A DNA stretch of 64,000 bases from Bradyrhizobium algeriense (GTDB taxonomy: Bacteria > Pseudomonadota > Alphaproteobacteria > Rhizobiales > Xanthobacteraceae), in NCBI RefSeq assembly GCF_036924595.1, contig NZ_JAZHRV010000001.1:5084001-5148000 (forward strand), in the 5' to 3' direction. Both the position numbers and the translations under genes were made by a program. The notes below the pieces were generated by a model, which was given only the letters and a program-made list of their open reading frames with translations, had not been told where the DNA came from and ran no database searches. Below, piece after piece: positions 37,401-44,869 of this stretch (positions within the stretch are counted from its first letter, which is position 1; each line of letters begins with the position of its first letter).

Positions 37401-37745
37401 GCGGACGGGATGAGCCTGTTAAATGAAGCCCTTGAGCTGGTGGAGCGGACCGACGAGCGATGGTATGAGGCGGAGTTGTATCGGCTCATGGGCGAGACAT
37501 TAATCATCGACTCGGATCAAAACGATGCCGAACGCTGGCTGTGCCGCGCCCTTGAAACAGCGCACAAACAGGGCGCGAAGCATTGGGAATTGCGCGCCGC
37601 TGCCAGCATGGCGCGCCTTTGGCGCGATCAAGCCAAGCGCACCGACGCCCGCGCGATGCTGGCACCGATCTACGCATGCTTCACCGAAGGCTACGGTACG
37701 CGCGACCTCAAGGAAGTCGCCGCGCTGCTTATTGAGTTGGCCTAG
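34422..37745 (+). CDS. SAM domain / class III adenylate cyclase / AAA ATPase / TPR signalling protein
   Basis: 1107 residues from the ATG at 34422 (AGGTGG 6-8 bases upstream; the GTG at 34413 is less likely). A SAM domain is at about 1-60 (IAHWLHALGFEQYAQRFAEN). A class III cyclase domain at about 80-255 has both metal aspartates (FIDLVGST and KYLGDGVLAYFG) and RVGIATG. An AAA/NTPase domain has Walker A GEPGIGKS near 315, and TPR-like helices run through the C-terminal ~450 residues. This is a common Bradyrhizobium multidomain family; it presumably makes cAMP under control of the ATPase/TPR part, but no ligand is known. No membrane segments. Confidence 0.92.
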   Translation: MQSIAHWLHALGFEQYAQRFAENEIDVSVLPHLTDQDLKDIGIPLGHRRKILAAISEPTSAAQSAFEPSAASMPSKTSDAAERRQLTVMFIDLVGSTALSGRLDPEELRDIIGGYHRRCAEVITRSGGFVAKYLGDGVLAYFGYPKAHEEDAEQAVRTGLALIEAVTRLNAGGSTSLQVRVGIATGLVVVGDLLGEGAAREQAVIGETPNLAARLQGLAEPNTVVIADNTRRLLGGLFDYRDLGPLAIAGMDHLVQVWRVLGASSLGSRFEALRAASTPLIGREEEIALLMRRWQQAKAGDGSVVLIVGEPGIGKSRIAQTILEQLANEPHTRLRFFCSPHHRHSALYPSIAQLQQAAGFRREDTAETRLNKLVEVLALADHDLGEAVPLLADLLSIPTGDSYRPLNLSPQKRKEKTLLVQLAQIEGLAARQPLLMLWEDIHWSDPTTLESLDLLIDRAATLRALIILTFRPEFTPPWVGRPHVTLLSLNRLPARHRAEMIAHVTGGKTLPRGVAEQIIERTDGVPLFIEELTKSVVESGWITGGGEHLAIPSTLQASLLARLDRLAPTRDVAQIAAALGRQFSHELISAVADMPSARLENALEQLVRAELVFRRGTPPDATYTFKHALVQDAAYGTLLRSRRQQLHGRIAATLERQFPEIAATQPELVAQHCTSAGVVEKAVEYWDKAGRMAVQRSTMAEAAAHFGKALELLGSLPKSPEQRSNERSLQLALAGALTAAKGWASPEAGEAYARARELCRDAPDGAQVATAWAGALSYLHNSAEIRGSHELANELLQLSEGRDDSETKLIAHRNVGISLLFRAEFSRALTHLRRSLDFYDEARHRPPKLTPHDVRVTCESFVAWTHLLLGQSDQALAQSRSALAWARELSHPYTLAFALHVNCVFHQLRCDGAILQERADELVAIATEHGFPHFVGTGACFRAWAMLEMGGSIEETISRIRWGLAAKRATGAEIKVPYYLGLLAEAHRRANRIADGMSLLNEALELVERTDERWYEAELYRLMGETLIIDSDQNDAERWLCRALETAHKQGAKHWELRAAASMARLWRDQAKRTDARAMLAPIYACFTEGYGTRDLKEVAALLIELA

Positions 37746-37780
37746 AAAAGCCTATTGGTGAGGTTTGCCACTTCTGCTCC

Positions 37781-37876
37781 GGGTCAATCGCGTCATTTTG
37801 GTCGTCGGCCGACTACTTCCGGTCTTCCCCTGTAAACGGACGTCGTCAGGGCCAGGGAGCATGTCTCAAAGGTGCC
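37781..37876 (+). repeat. Dispersed intergenic repeat R1, copy 1
   Basis: Begins GGGTCAATCGCGTCATTTTG, passes through GACTACTTCCGGTCTTCCCC and ends GCATGTCTCAAAGGTGCC. It lies between the convergent cyclase and DUF1254 genes. Same orientation as the copies at 41003, 48478 and 49685. Confidence 0.8.
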
Positions 37877-37951
37877 GAGAGCGGACCTGAGCATAGCTCG
37901 ATCACCGCACTAGAGCCTATGGGTTCTACAAGATTGATGCGGCCCGGTGCT

Positions 37952-39361
37952 TCACCCCGCCCGCTGCAGTGGCGGTTGCTTCCACTTGCCTTCCACCGCT
38001 GCTTCCTTCGGCCAGTAGAGGCGCATGATCATGGAGAATGGCCCCTTTGGCGCGGGCAGCCAGTTGGCTTCCTTTTCCTTGCCGGGGGATTCGTTTTGGA
38101 TAATCATCGTCAGCCCGCCGTCGGCATCGCGCTTGAGCTGCGGCAGCATCGGTGAATTGATCAGATAGCGGTTGAGCGGATTGGCCACGAGCAGACTCTG
38201 CGGCTCTTCGTACATGGTCAGCGACCAGAACGCGTTGACAGGTGGCAATTGACCTGGCGCAAAACGCACGGTGTAGCGGTTTGTCCCGTCCAGCTTCTGC
38301 TTCGTCGCGTCCACGTAATAAACCGGATACATCGCCTCCTGCTTGGAGTTGCCGTAAATTCCAAGAACGGCGGCCGCCATGCGGTAGAGATAGTTTCCCT
38401 TTAGGTACGCCCGCGTGCCGAACACGTCGCCCGCAGTCACCTTCCCCTCATCAAATTCTTTCTTCAGACCAGTGAAGGCAGCCCAGGCGTCGGCCATGCC
38501 CTGCTCGATGGCCGTCTTCATCTCGGGCGAGAGCTTGCTCGCATCAAAGGTCTTGCCCGCGCCGACGCCGATCTTGGCGAAGCGCGCCATGAGTGCTTTC
38601 TCGGACGGGACCGTCGGGCAGAACTGCAGGACGAAGTTCAGGATGCTGAAGAACTCTGGCGAGGTTTTCTCGTCTGCGGGCGTGAGCGGCTTGATGAAAT
38701 CGATGGCCGGGACAGCCTTTGGTGCAGGCTGGCCGAGAAATGCTGAGAGCGGCTGTACCTTATAGCCCGCCTGGACCTTCCTCACATTGTCGATGTCATC
38801 CGGGTTGAAAAGCTGTGTGCGATATCCCGGGAACGCAAGTTCGGTCTCGCAGCGAAAGACTTTCTTGACGCCCTTGGGTGTTTCGCCCTTCCAGCCAGGC
38901 CCGGCGAGCAGGAAGCTGCCGCCTCCGTTGCCAGTCGTTCGGGTCCCGATGTAGTCGAAGTTAAATGTGTAGTAATCGATGAGCTGGACGCTGAAATAGC
39001 GCTCCTTTTCAATCGCCGGCACAGTGAGTACGAGAGGTTCGGAACGGAGGTCCGCGCCGATAAAGGAGTAAAGCGTGTCCGAGTTGGGTGTCTGAATCGC
39101 CTTGTCCGCCGGCGAAAAGAGACGCGCGCTGTTCCATATCTCGTTAAAGGGACCTTTGTATTCGGGGTTCGTTTTATCCATCCAATAGGCATGCTGGACG
39201 CGGTAGTTGTCCACGATCGGGAAGCCGTAGATATAGGCCTCCTTGGCGATGGCGCGGGCTTCCGCCGGACTGACGCCGGGCTGGGCGTGGGCTGCCGAGA
39301 AATGGAGTGCCGGGAGCAAAGCAACTCCACCGACAAATCCTCTTCGTGTGACGGTTCTCAT
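37952..39361 (-). CDS. Tat-exported DUF1254/DUF1214 protein (paralog B)
   Basis: 469 residues with a twin-arginine leader (TRRGFVGGVALLPALHFSAA). The N-terminal DUF1254 region has AKEAYIYGFPIVDNYRVQHA and QTPNSDTLYSFIGADLRSEP; the C-terminal DUF1214 region has VNAFWSLTMYEEPQSLLVAN, NRYLINSPMLPQLKRDADG and NWLPAPKGPFSMIMRLYWP. Members are periplasmic and usually ~450-480 residues; the function is not established. It follows its paralog A by 31 bases, so the pair is an operon arising by tandem duplication. Confidence 0.88.
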   Translation of the reverse strand: MRTVTRRGFVGGVALLPALHFSAAHAQPGVSPAEARAIAKEAYIYGFPIVDNYRVQHAYWMDKTNPEYKGPFNEIWNSARLFSPADKAIQTPNSDTLYSFIGADLRSEPLVLTVPAIEKERYFSVQLIDYYTFNFDYIGTRTTGNGGGSFLLAGPGWKGETPKGVKKVFRCETELAFPGYRTQLFNPDDIDNVRKVQAGYKVQPLSAFLGQPAPKAVPAIDFIKPLTPADEKTSPEFFSILNFVLQFCPTVPSEKALMARFAKIGVGAGKTFDASKLSPEMKTAIEQGMADAWAAFTGLKKEFDEGKVTAGDVFGTRAYLKGNYLYRMAAAVLGIYGNSKQEAMYPVYYVDATKQKLDGTNRYTVRFAPGQLPPVNAFWSLTMYEEPQSLLVANPLNRYLINSPMLPQLKRDADGGLTMIIQNESPGKEKEANWLPAPKGPFSMIMRLYWPKEAAVEGKWKQPPLQRAG

Positions 39362-39392
39362 GACTCCAGACCTTTCATTTCGTTCGTGTCAT

Positions 39393-40817
39393 CTATGAAA
39401 CCTTCTTGATGCCGGGCGGCTGCCAGGTGCCTGTCCCCGGTGGCAGGATCGATGGTGCTTCGACCTTCGGCCAGTACAGCCGCATCACAAGATACATTTC
39501 GCCATTCGGCGCCGGCAACCAGTTGGATTCCTTGTCGGCGCCGGGTGGGTCTTTCTGGATATGCAGCGTGAGAGAGCCGTCCGGATTCTTTTTCAGGCCG
39601 GGCAGCATCGGCGAATTGATCAGGTATCGGTTGATCGGATTCTCGATCAGCAGTTGGCTCTTGCCGTCATACATCGTCACCGACCAGAACGCCTCGACCG
39701 GCGGATATTGTCCGGCGGGAAAAGTGACTGTGTAGTTGTGCTTTGAAGCATCGAGTGTTTCGCCATCGGCGAGCGTTTTGGTCATTGGATAGACTGCTTC
39801 CGCGGCGTCATTGCCGTAAATGCCGCCTTTGGCAGCGGCGGCCCGCTTCAGCCAGTCACCGCTGTAGAACAGCCGATCTCCGAACAGCGACCCGACCTTC
39901 CATCCGTTGATGTTCTTGCTGCCGGTCGCGAGGTACTTCTCCACTTTCTCGTCGCCTTCCTTCATGCCAAGCCCGATTTCGACCTTGTGTGTGAGCGGAA
40001 GGTCCTTGAATTCGAAGGTCTTGCCCGCGCCGACGCCGATACGCGCGAGCTTCTCTCGAATGGTGCGTTCTTCCGGACCTGCTGGCGCAAACTGGAGCGC
40101 GAAGTCGAGATACTCGAAGAAGTTCTTCTTCACGAGCTCCGCATCGGCTTTGGGAAAGTCGATCGCAGGCGCCGCGGGCGGCGCGGATTGCTTGAGATAG
40201 GTCGATAGCGGCTGCGCTTTATAGCCGGCCTGAACCTTTGCGACATTGGGCATGTCTTCCGGATTGAAGAGCTGAGTGCGAATGGCAGCGAAAGTAAACT
40301 GTGTCGAAGACTGAAAGACTTTCCTGATTCCGGGCGGCGTGGCTCCCTGCCAATTCGGCCCAACGACCATATAATCTCCGGCGTCGCTGCCGGTCGCGCG
40401 GCTGCCGATATAACCAAAATTGAACGTGTTGCCGTCGATCAGCTGCACCGTGTAGTAGCGAGTCTTCTCCACGGCCGGCACAGAAACAACGATTGGTTCA
40501 GCGCGCAGATCAAGCCAAAGAACGGAATAGGGCGTATCGCTGTTCGGTGTGACAACCGCCGTGTCTTTATAAGTTGCAACGTTCTTGAAGTTGTAGATCT
40601 GATTGAACGGCGCCTTGTACTGGTTTGAGCTTCGATCGATAGCGAACTCGTACATGACAGCGTAGTTCATCACAATCGGAAGGCCATAGATGAAGCCCTC
40701 CTCGGCAATCGCCTTGGCCTCTCGGACATCCGGCCATTGCGCCTGCGAAACGGTTGGCGTCAGTGCGTATATCGAACCCGTTAAGGCGGCCACCAACACT
40801 CTGGCTCGAACAGTCAT
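39393..40817 (-). CDS. Exported DUF1254/DUF1214 protein (paralog A)
   Basis: 474 residues from the ATG at 40817 (CTGGGAGA upstream; the frame 8 codons longer lacks a leader). Sec signal: MTVRARVLVAALTGSIYALT. It has the same two domains as its neighbour: AEEGFIYGLPIVMNYAVMYE, TPNSDTPYSVLWLDLRAEPI, and C-terminal VEAFWSVTMYDGKSQLLIEN and NWLPAPNGEMYLVMRLYWPK. It uses a Sec rather than a Tat leader, unlike paralog B. Function unknown. Confidence 0.87.
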   Translation of the reverse strand: MTVRARVLVAALTGSIYALTPTVSQAQWPDVREAKAIAEEGFIYGLPIVMNYAVMYEFAIDRSSNQYKAPFNQIYNFKNVATYKDTAVVTPNSDTPYSVLWLDLRAEPIVVSVPAVEKTRYYTVQLIDGNTFNFGYIGSRATGSDAGDYMVVGPNWQGATPPGIRKVFQSSTQFTFAAIRTQLFNPEDMPNVAKVQAGYKAQPLSTYLKQSAPPAAPAIDFPKADAELVKKNFFEYLDFALQFAPAGPEERTIREKLARIGVGAGKTFEFKDLPLTHKVEIGLGMKEGDEKVEKYLATGSKNINGWKVGSLFGDRLFYSGDWLKRAAAAKGGIYGNDAAEAVYPMTKTLADGETLDASKHNYTVTFPAGQYPPVEAFWSVTMYDGKSQLLIENPINRYLINSPMLPGLKKNPDGSLTLHIQKDPPGADKESNWLPAPNGEMYLVMRLYWPKVEAPSILPPGTGTWQPPGIKKVS

Positions 40818-41002
40818 GTCGATCTCCCAGGAAGAGGGCACCCCAAAATTGTACCTGGATGATTATTCTCGGAATTGCCCTAGCGGTCTATGCAAAAACG
40901 AACGGCTTACAGGATCAAGTCATCACGGTTTCTGGATCGAAATCCGCCTTCATAAGCGTTTTCTGAAACTACTCGGCTCTGTCGGTTCGAAAAGTCCGGT
41001 TT

Positions 41003-41100
41003 GGGTGAATCGCGTCATTTTGGTCGTTGGCCGACTACTTCCGGTCTTCCCCTGGAAACGGACATCGCCAAGGATGGTCGGCATGTCTCAAAGGTGCCAG
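41003..41100 (+). repeat. Dispersed intergenic repeat R1, copy 2
   Basis: Begins GGGTGAATCGCGTCATTTTG and ends GGCATGTCTCAAAGGTGCCA; nearly identical to copy 1. It stands in the 300-base gap upstream of DUF1254 paralog A. Confidence 0.8.
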
Positions 41101-41150
41101 GAACAGACATGAGCCCGGCTGAATAGCTCTATCGAGTCCATTGCACTACG

Positions 41151-42119
41151 TCAGACTCCCTCATAAACAAGCTTCGTGAAGAAGGCCGGGGTAATAACAA
41201 ACTGACCCCATTTCTGATCGAAGGGAGCCGTCGGATTGGCCGCAACGATCTCCTCGAGAGTCCGTTTCTGCCTCTTCAGCGCGCTCACCCGATCGCGGAT
41301 CGCGACGAGCATCTCGCGATAATCCCTGAGCTCCGACTTGTTACTTACCGGATGGCCATGCCCGGGAACGATGATTGTCTGGTCGTCTGCATCCGAAAGG
41401 ATAGCTTCCACCTCACGGATCGTGCCATCGATGCTACCACCGGTAGAGTAGTCGATGAATGGATAGATGCCATTCCAGTAGATATCGCCGGCATGCAACA
41501 CGTTCGCTTCCGCGAATGTGACGGCAATGTCACCGTCGGTGTGCGCGTTCGGATGGTGCTTGAGGAGCAGGGTCGACTTGTTCAATACGACGGTCTTTTC
41601 GCCGGAGAACGTCTCGGTCGGGATGGCGGCGGATGGTGCGGCGGGGAAGTTGAAATTCCAGTCCTCCACGCGCACCGCGGCCATCAGGTTCTTGCGCGTG
41701 TTGGCGTGGGCGATGATCCTTGCTCCCTCCCGGCTAATCCATTCGTTGCCGTCAGCGTGATCGAAATGCCAATGCGTGTTGACGAGATGCTTCACCGGCG
41801 CATTGTCGAGGCTGGCAAGAGCCCCCATGATCCGTGGGCGCGTCGCCGTGATGCCGGCGTCGACCAAAAGCGTCCCGTCGGCCCCGGTGAGCACGCCCAT
41901 GTTGCCGCCCGATCCCTCGAGAATCGCAACATTGCCACGAAGTTTGTAGGTCTTAATGGAAGCCTTCGCGGCATCGGCGCGAATCATTTCCACAATGCCC
42001 AGTGCTTTTGCAAAGGATTGCCGCGGGCTTAGCCAGCCGCCGCCTGTTGCGGCCATCGTGGTTGCTCCGATGCAACAAAGGCAGAATCCGCGGCGTGAAA
42101 GCCTGTATACGTTGGTCAT
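41151..42119 (-). CDS. Exported MBL-fold metallo-hydrolase
   Basis: 322 residues. The ATG at 42119 is preceded by CAAGGGAGA and starts a Tat-like leader (LSRRGFCLCCIGATTMAATG). The metallo-beta-lactamase motif HWHFDHAD at 116-123 gives H116, H118, D120, H121; further metal ligands are HPNAHTDGD, AGDIYWNG and the C-terminal VPGHGHP. Substrate unknown; in this family such exported forms hydrolyse lactones, thioesters or similar. It is the same strand as, and 102 bases after, the alpha/beta hydrolase gene. Confidence 0.88.
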   Translation of the reverse strand: MTNVYRLSRRGFCLCCIGATTMAATGGGWLSPRQSFAKALGIVEMIRADAAKASIKTYKLRGNVAILEGSGGNMGVLTGADGTLLVDAGITATRPRIMGALASLDNAPVKHLVNTHWHFDHADGNEWISREGARIIAHANTRKNLMAAVRVEDWNFNFPAAPSAAIPTETFSGEKTVVLNKSTLLLKHHPNAHTDGDIAVTFAEANVLHAGDIYWNGIYPFIDYSTGGSIDGTIREVEAILSDADDQTIIVPGHGHPVSNKSELRDYREMLVAIRDRVSALKRQKRTLEEIVAANPTAPFDQKWGQFVITPAFFTKLVYEGV

Positions 42120-42221
42120 GACTTGTCTCCCTTGCCGGCGACATGGCGCTGACATTCGGAATGGCTGTTAAGGTGGGACAGGCTGACCGGGACCTCTCAT
42201 CCTCGGCCAGCCTTCGTGTGA

Positions 42222-43052
42222 TCATGCCTGGATGAACGCAAGAAGATCCCTGTTGATGATCTCCGAATGGGTTGCGAACATCCCGTGCGGAAGACCCTGA
42301 TAGATCTTGAGCGTTCCGTTCTTCACGAGCTTGATCGACAGTTCCGCGGAATCGGCGATCGGCACGACCTGGTCATCGTCGCCATGAATGATGAGGATCG
42401 GCGCGTCGATCTTCCTGAGGTCATCCGTTAGGTCTGTCTCCGAGAAAACCTTGATGCACTCGTAGTGCGCCAGCGCACTGCCCATCATTCCCTGGCGCCA
42501 CCAGTTTCGGATCATGCCTTCGAGGACTGTCGCTCCCGGTCGGTTGAACCCGTAGAAGGGACCACTCGCGACGTCGAGGTAGAATTGCGCGCGGTTGGCT
42601 GCGAGCGCCTTCCGGTAACCGTCAAAGACCTCGATCGGCGTGCCACCTGGGTTCGCTGCGCTTTTCAGCATGACGGGCGGAATGGCACTGATGATCGCAA
42701 CCTTTGAGACGCGGCCCTTCCCGTATTGCGCAACGTACCGCACCACCTCGCCGCCACCGGTAGAGTGCCCGACATGGATCGCGTTCTTCAGGTCCAAGTG
42801 CGCTGCAAGTTCGGCGACATCGGACGCATAGGTGTCCATGTCGTTGCCTTTGGTGGTCTGGGTAGAGCGACCGTGGCCGCGCCGGTCATGAGCGATCACG
42901 CGATACCCCTGCTGAAGAAAGAACAGCATTTGGTTGTCCCAATCGTCTCCGCTGAGAGGCCAGCCGTGATGGAAGACGATGGGCTGGCCCGAGCCCCAGT
43001 CCCTGTAGAATATCTGCATGCCGTCTTTCGTTGTGATGGTATTCATGGACAT
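42222..43052 (-). CDS. Alpha/beta hydrolase, non-haem haloperoxidase/esterase-like
   Basis: 276 residues, the family's usual length. The oxyanion/N-terminal motif is [15 protein letters not shown], the nucleophile elbow GHSTGG has Ser97, the acid is in [10 protein letters not shown] and the His in GLPHGM. This is the cofactor-free 'chloroperoxidase' group, which mainly act as esterases or perhydrolases. It is cytoplasmic, with no leader. It follows the tautomerase gene by 63 bases. Confidence 0.92.
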   Translation of the reverse strand: MSMNTITTKDGMQIFYRDWGSGQPIVFHHGWPLSGDDWDNQMLFFLQQGYRVIAHDRRGHGRSTQTTKGNDMDTYASDVAELAAHLDLKNAIHVGHSTGGGEVVRYVAQYGKGRVSKVAIISAIPPVMLKSAANPGGTPIEVFDGYRKALAANRAQFYLDVASGPFYGFNRPGATVLEGMIRNWWRQGMMGSALAHYECIKVFSETDLTDDLRKIDAPILIIHGDDDQVVPIADSAELSIKLVKNGTLKIYQGLPHGMFATHSEIINRDLLAFIQA

Positions 43053-43115
43053 GGTTCTTTCTTTCTACTGTTGAGTTTGTGAATCCACTTGGCTCGCCTG
43101 TCGCGGCCCAATGAG

Positions 43116-43415
43116 TCAGCTGTGGACGGGGGCGGCGCGGGCGAGTTCCTGGCGCGTTGTCGGATGCCCATCGATGGTCTCGTAGATGGCCTTCGACTTT
43201 CCGAGCGTGTTCATCAGTGACTTCGGTCCCTCGAACGGACGTCCGCCAATGTGCCAGCCGTCGGTATGAAGCTCCTCGATCAGCACCCAAACCACTTCGC
43301 GGAAGGCTTCCGATCCCTCGAATTTGACCATCACATCGGTGAGGGCCTTGGCCATGGCGTGTTTTTCTTCCGGCGTGAAAACGCCATCAACCAGCTTGAC
43401 GTTAACGAACGGCAT
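43116..43415 (-). CDS. 4-oxalocrotonate tautomerase family protein
   Basis: 99 residues. The Met is followed directly by Pro (MPFVNVKLVDGVFT), the catalytic N-terminal proline after processing. The domain covers the first ~65 residues (PEEKHAMAKALTDVMVKFEG); a C-terminal extension with TIDGHPTTRQELARAAP makes it longer than the ~62-residue classical enzymes. A good AAGGAG site precedes it. It lies in the same run as the quinone oxidoreductase and hydrolase. Confidence 0.88.
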   Translation of the reverse strand: MPFVNVKLVDGVFTPEEKHAMAKALTDVMVKFEGSEAFREVVWVLIEELHTDGWHIGGRPFEGPKSLMNTLGKSKAIYETIDGHPTTRQELARAAPVHS

Positions 43416-43456
43416 AACAATTCTCCTTGTTGGTAGGGGTTGGTTGTCGTGGACGG

Positions 43457-44450
43457 CTACTGGGCGATATCGATGACGATCTTGCCCGCGGCGCTGCGAT
43501 CTTCGATGGCCCGATGGGCGTCAGCTACCGAATCCAGCGTGTATCGACGCGGGTCGAGACGTGGCGCGATCTTTCCCGCTTCCGAAAGCCGCGTTGCCTC
43601 GCGCAGAATTTGTCCGTGATGCGCCCGACCCTGGCCGGTCAGCATCGGCAGCAGCGTAAATACGCCCGAATAGCTTGCCGCACGGAATGAGAGCGGAGCA
43701 AGCGAATGGGTACCCCAGCCGAGACAACTGACAACGTGACCAAAACGCATGACCGCGTTGAACGAGGGATCCAGCGCACCAACGGTGTCGTAGACGATGT
43801 CAAAGCCGCGGCCCCTGGTATGGTCGTCCACATACTCCTCGACCGTGCTGCGGTGACGATCGATGGCCGTGGCGCCGAGTTGTTCAACCAGACTGCGTTG
43901 AGCAGCCTTGTCGACGGCGTACACCTCCGCATCAAAGGCCCGGGCGATCTGGATAACCATTTGGCCAACACCGCCGGCTCCCTGAACCAGGACTTTTTTG
44001 CCCTTCGCGGACCCGGGCCCGGTCGACAAGACCTTCCCACGCCGTAATGAAGACCAGCGGGAGCGCGGCTGCTTCGCGCATGGTGAGGTTGGCGGGCTTT
44101 GGTGCGAGCAAATCGGCATCCACCGCGGCGAACTCCGCCAGGGATCCCTGCAGACCGCCGATCCCGCCGGTCAGCCCATAGACCTCATCGCCGGGTGCAA
44201 ACGCGATAACGTCGTCTCCGACTGCCTCGACCGTGCCGGCGAGGTCCATCCCCAGCACGGCGGGAAGCGGATGCTTCGCATGAGGCGCCTTGCCACTGCG
44301 GATTTTGAGATCGAGCGGATTGACGCCGCTCGCCTTAATCCGAACCAGCACCTGCCCCGGTCCGGCCGTCGGCCGAGCGAGTATCTCGCGGTCGAGGGGC
44401 GCATCGTTGCCATGGGAAATCACGGCATCCATTGAGATTTTCGTGGTCAT
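43457..44450 (-). pseudogene. Zinc-type alcohol dehydrogenase / quinone oxidoreductase, frameshifted
   Basis: Two overlapping frames together make one ~330-residue MDR protein. The first (from ATG 44450) carries the GroES-like half (GQVLVRIKASGVNPLDLKIR, GMDLAGTVEAVGDDVIAFAP) to ITAWEGLVDRARVREGQK. The second resumes at KVLVQGAGGVGQMVIQIARA and ends at 43457 with DRSAAGKIVIDIAQ. The break is a run of six T (plus strand 43994-43999): one base fewer would restore the frame. It is either a true inactivating indel or a homopolymer sequencing error. It lies divergent from the winged-helix regulator. Confidence 0.85.
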
Positions 44451-44869
44451 GATCTGCCTGCTTGCTTCGTGAACAGCCGCTTGCCGAGGGCCAGCGTCGC
44501 CAGAGACAATGGCCGCCGCAGCCCACGTGAAGCCAGTGAATCGTTGTGAGTTGTTGTGATGGGGCGCGCGGGCAAGCCCGGCGCGCGATCTCAGGGCACC
44601 CAGCGTCCGGCCCCCAAGGCTTTCGCAGAGCCGGAAGCCGCTCCACCGGCGGTTGTGACATCTAACCGGCACCGCGGAATGGTGAGCATCTCGCTACAAC
44701 GACGAGACCCGGTCCGCTTTTTTTGCTTCTAACTGAAGTACGGTCAGAATATGTTTGGGAGCGTGCGCACGATTTCGTAGCCGGCCTGTATCGCGTGTTT
44801 GTTTTCCTGAGGCTTCTGCTTGACCTGTCAGACAACCTCTATCCGAACTGATCGCCGCAAGGGGACGCG
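44451..44869. promoter_or_regulatory. Divergent promoter region with tandem GTTGTGA repeats
   Basis: About 420 bases between the quinone oxidoreductase and winged-helix regulator genes. GTTGTGA occurs at 44533-44539 and 44543-44549, exactly ten bases apart, and again at 44652-44658. Direct repeats spaced one helical turn are the usual target of OmpR/PhoB-type winged helices, so these may bind the adjoining regulator (inferred). Confidence 0.35.

Noticed and set aside
43990..44005. Programmed frameshift in the quinone oxidoreductase gene
   Set aside because: The A-run on the coding strand is not phased as a classic slippery heptamer (codons are CAA AAA AGT) and would need a +1 shift; a plain indel or sequencing error is simpler.
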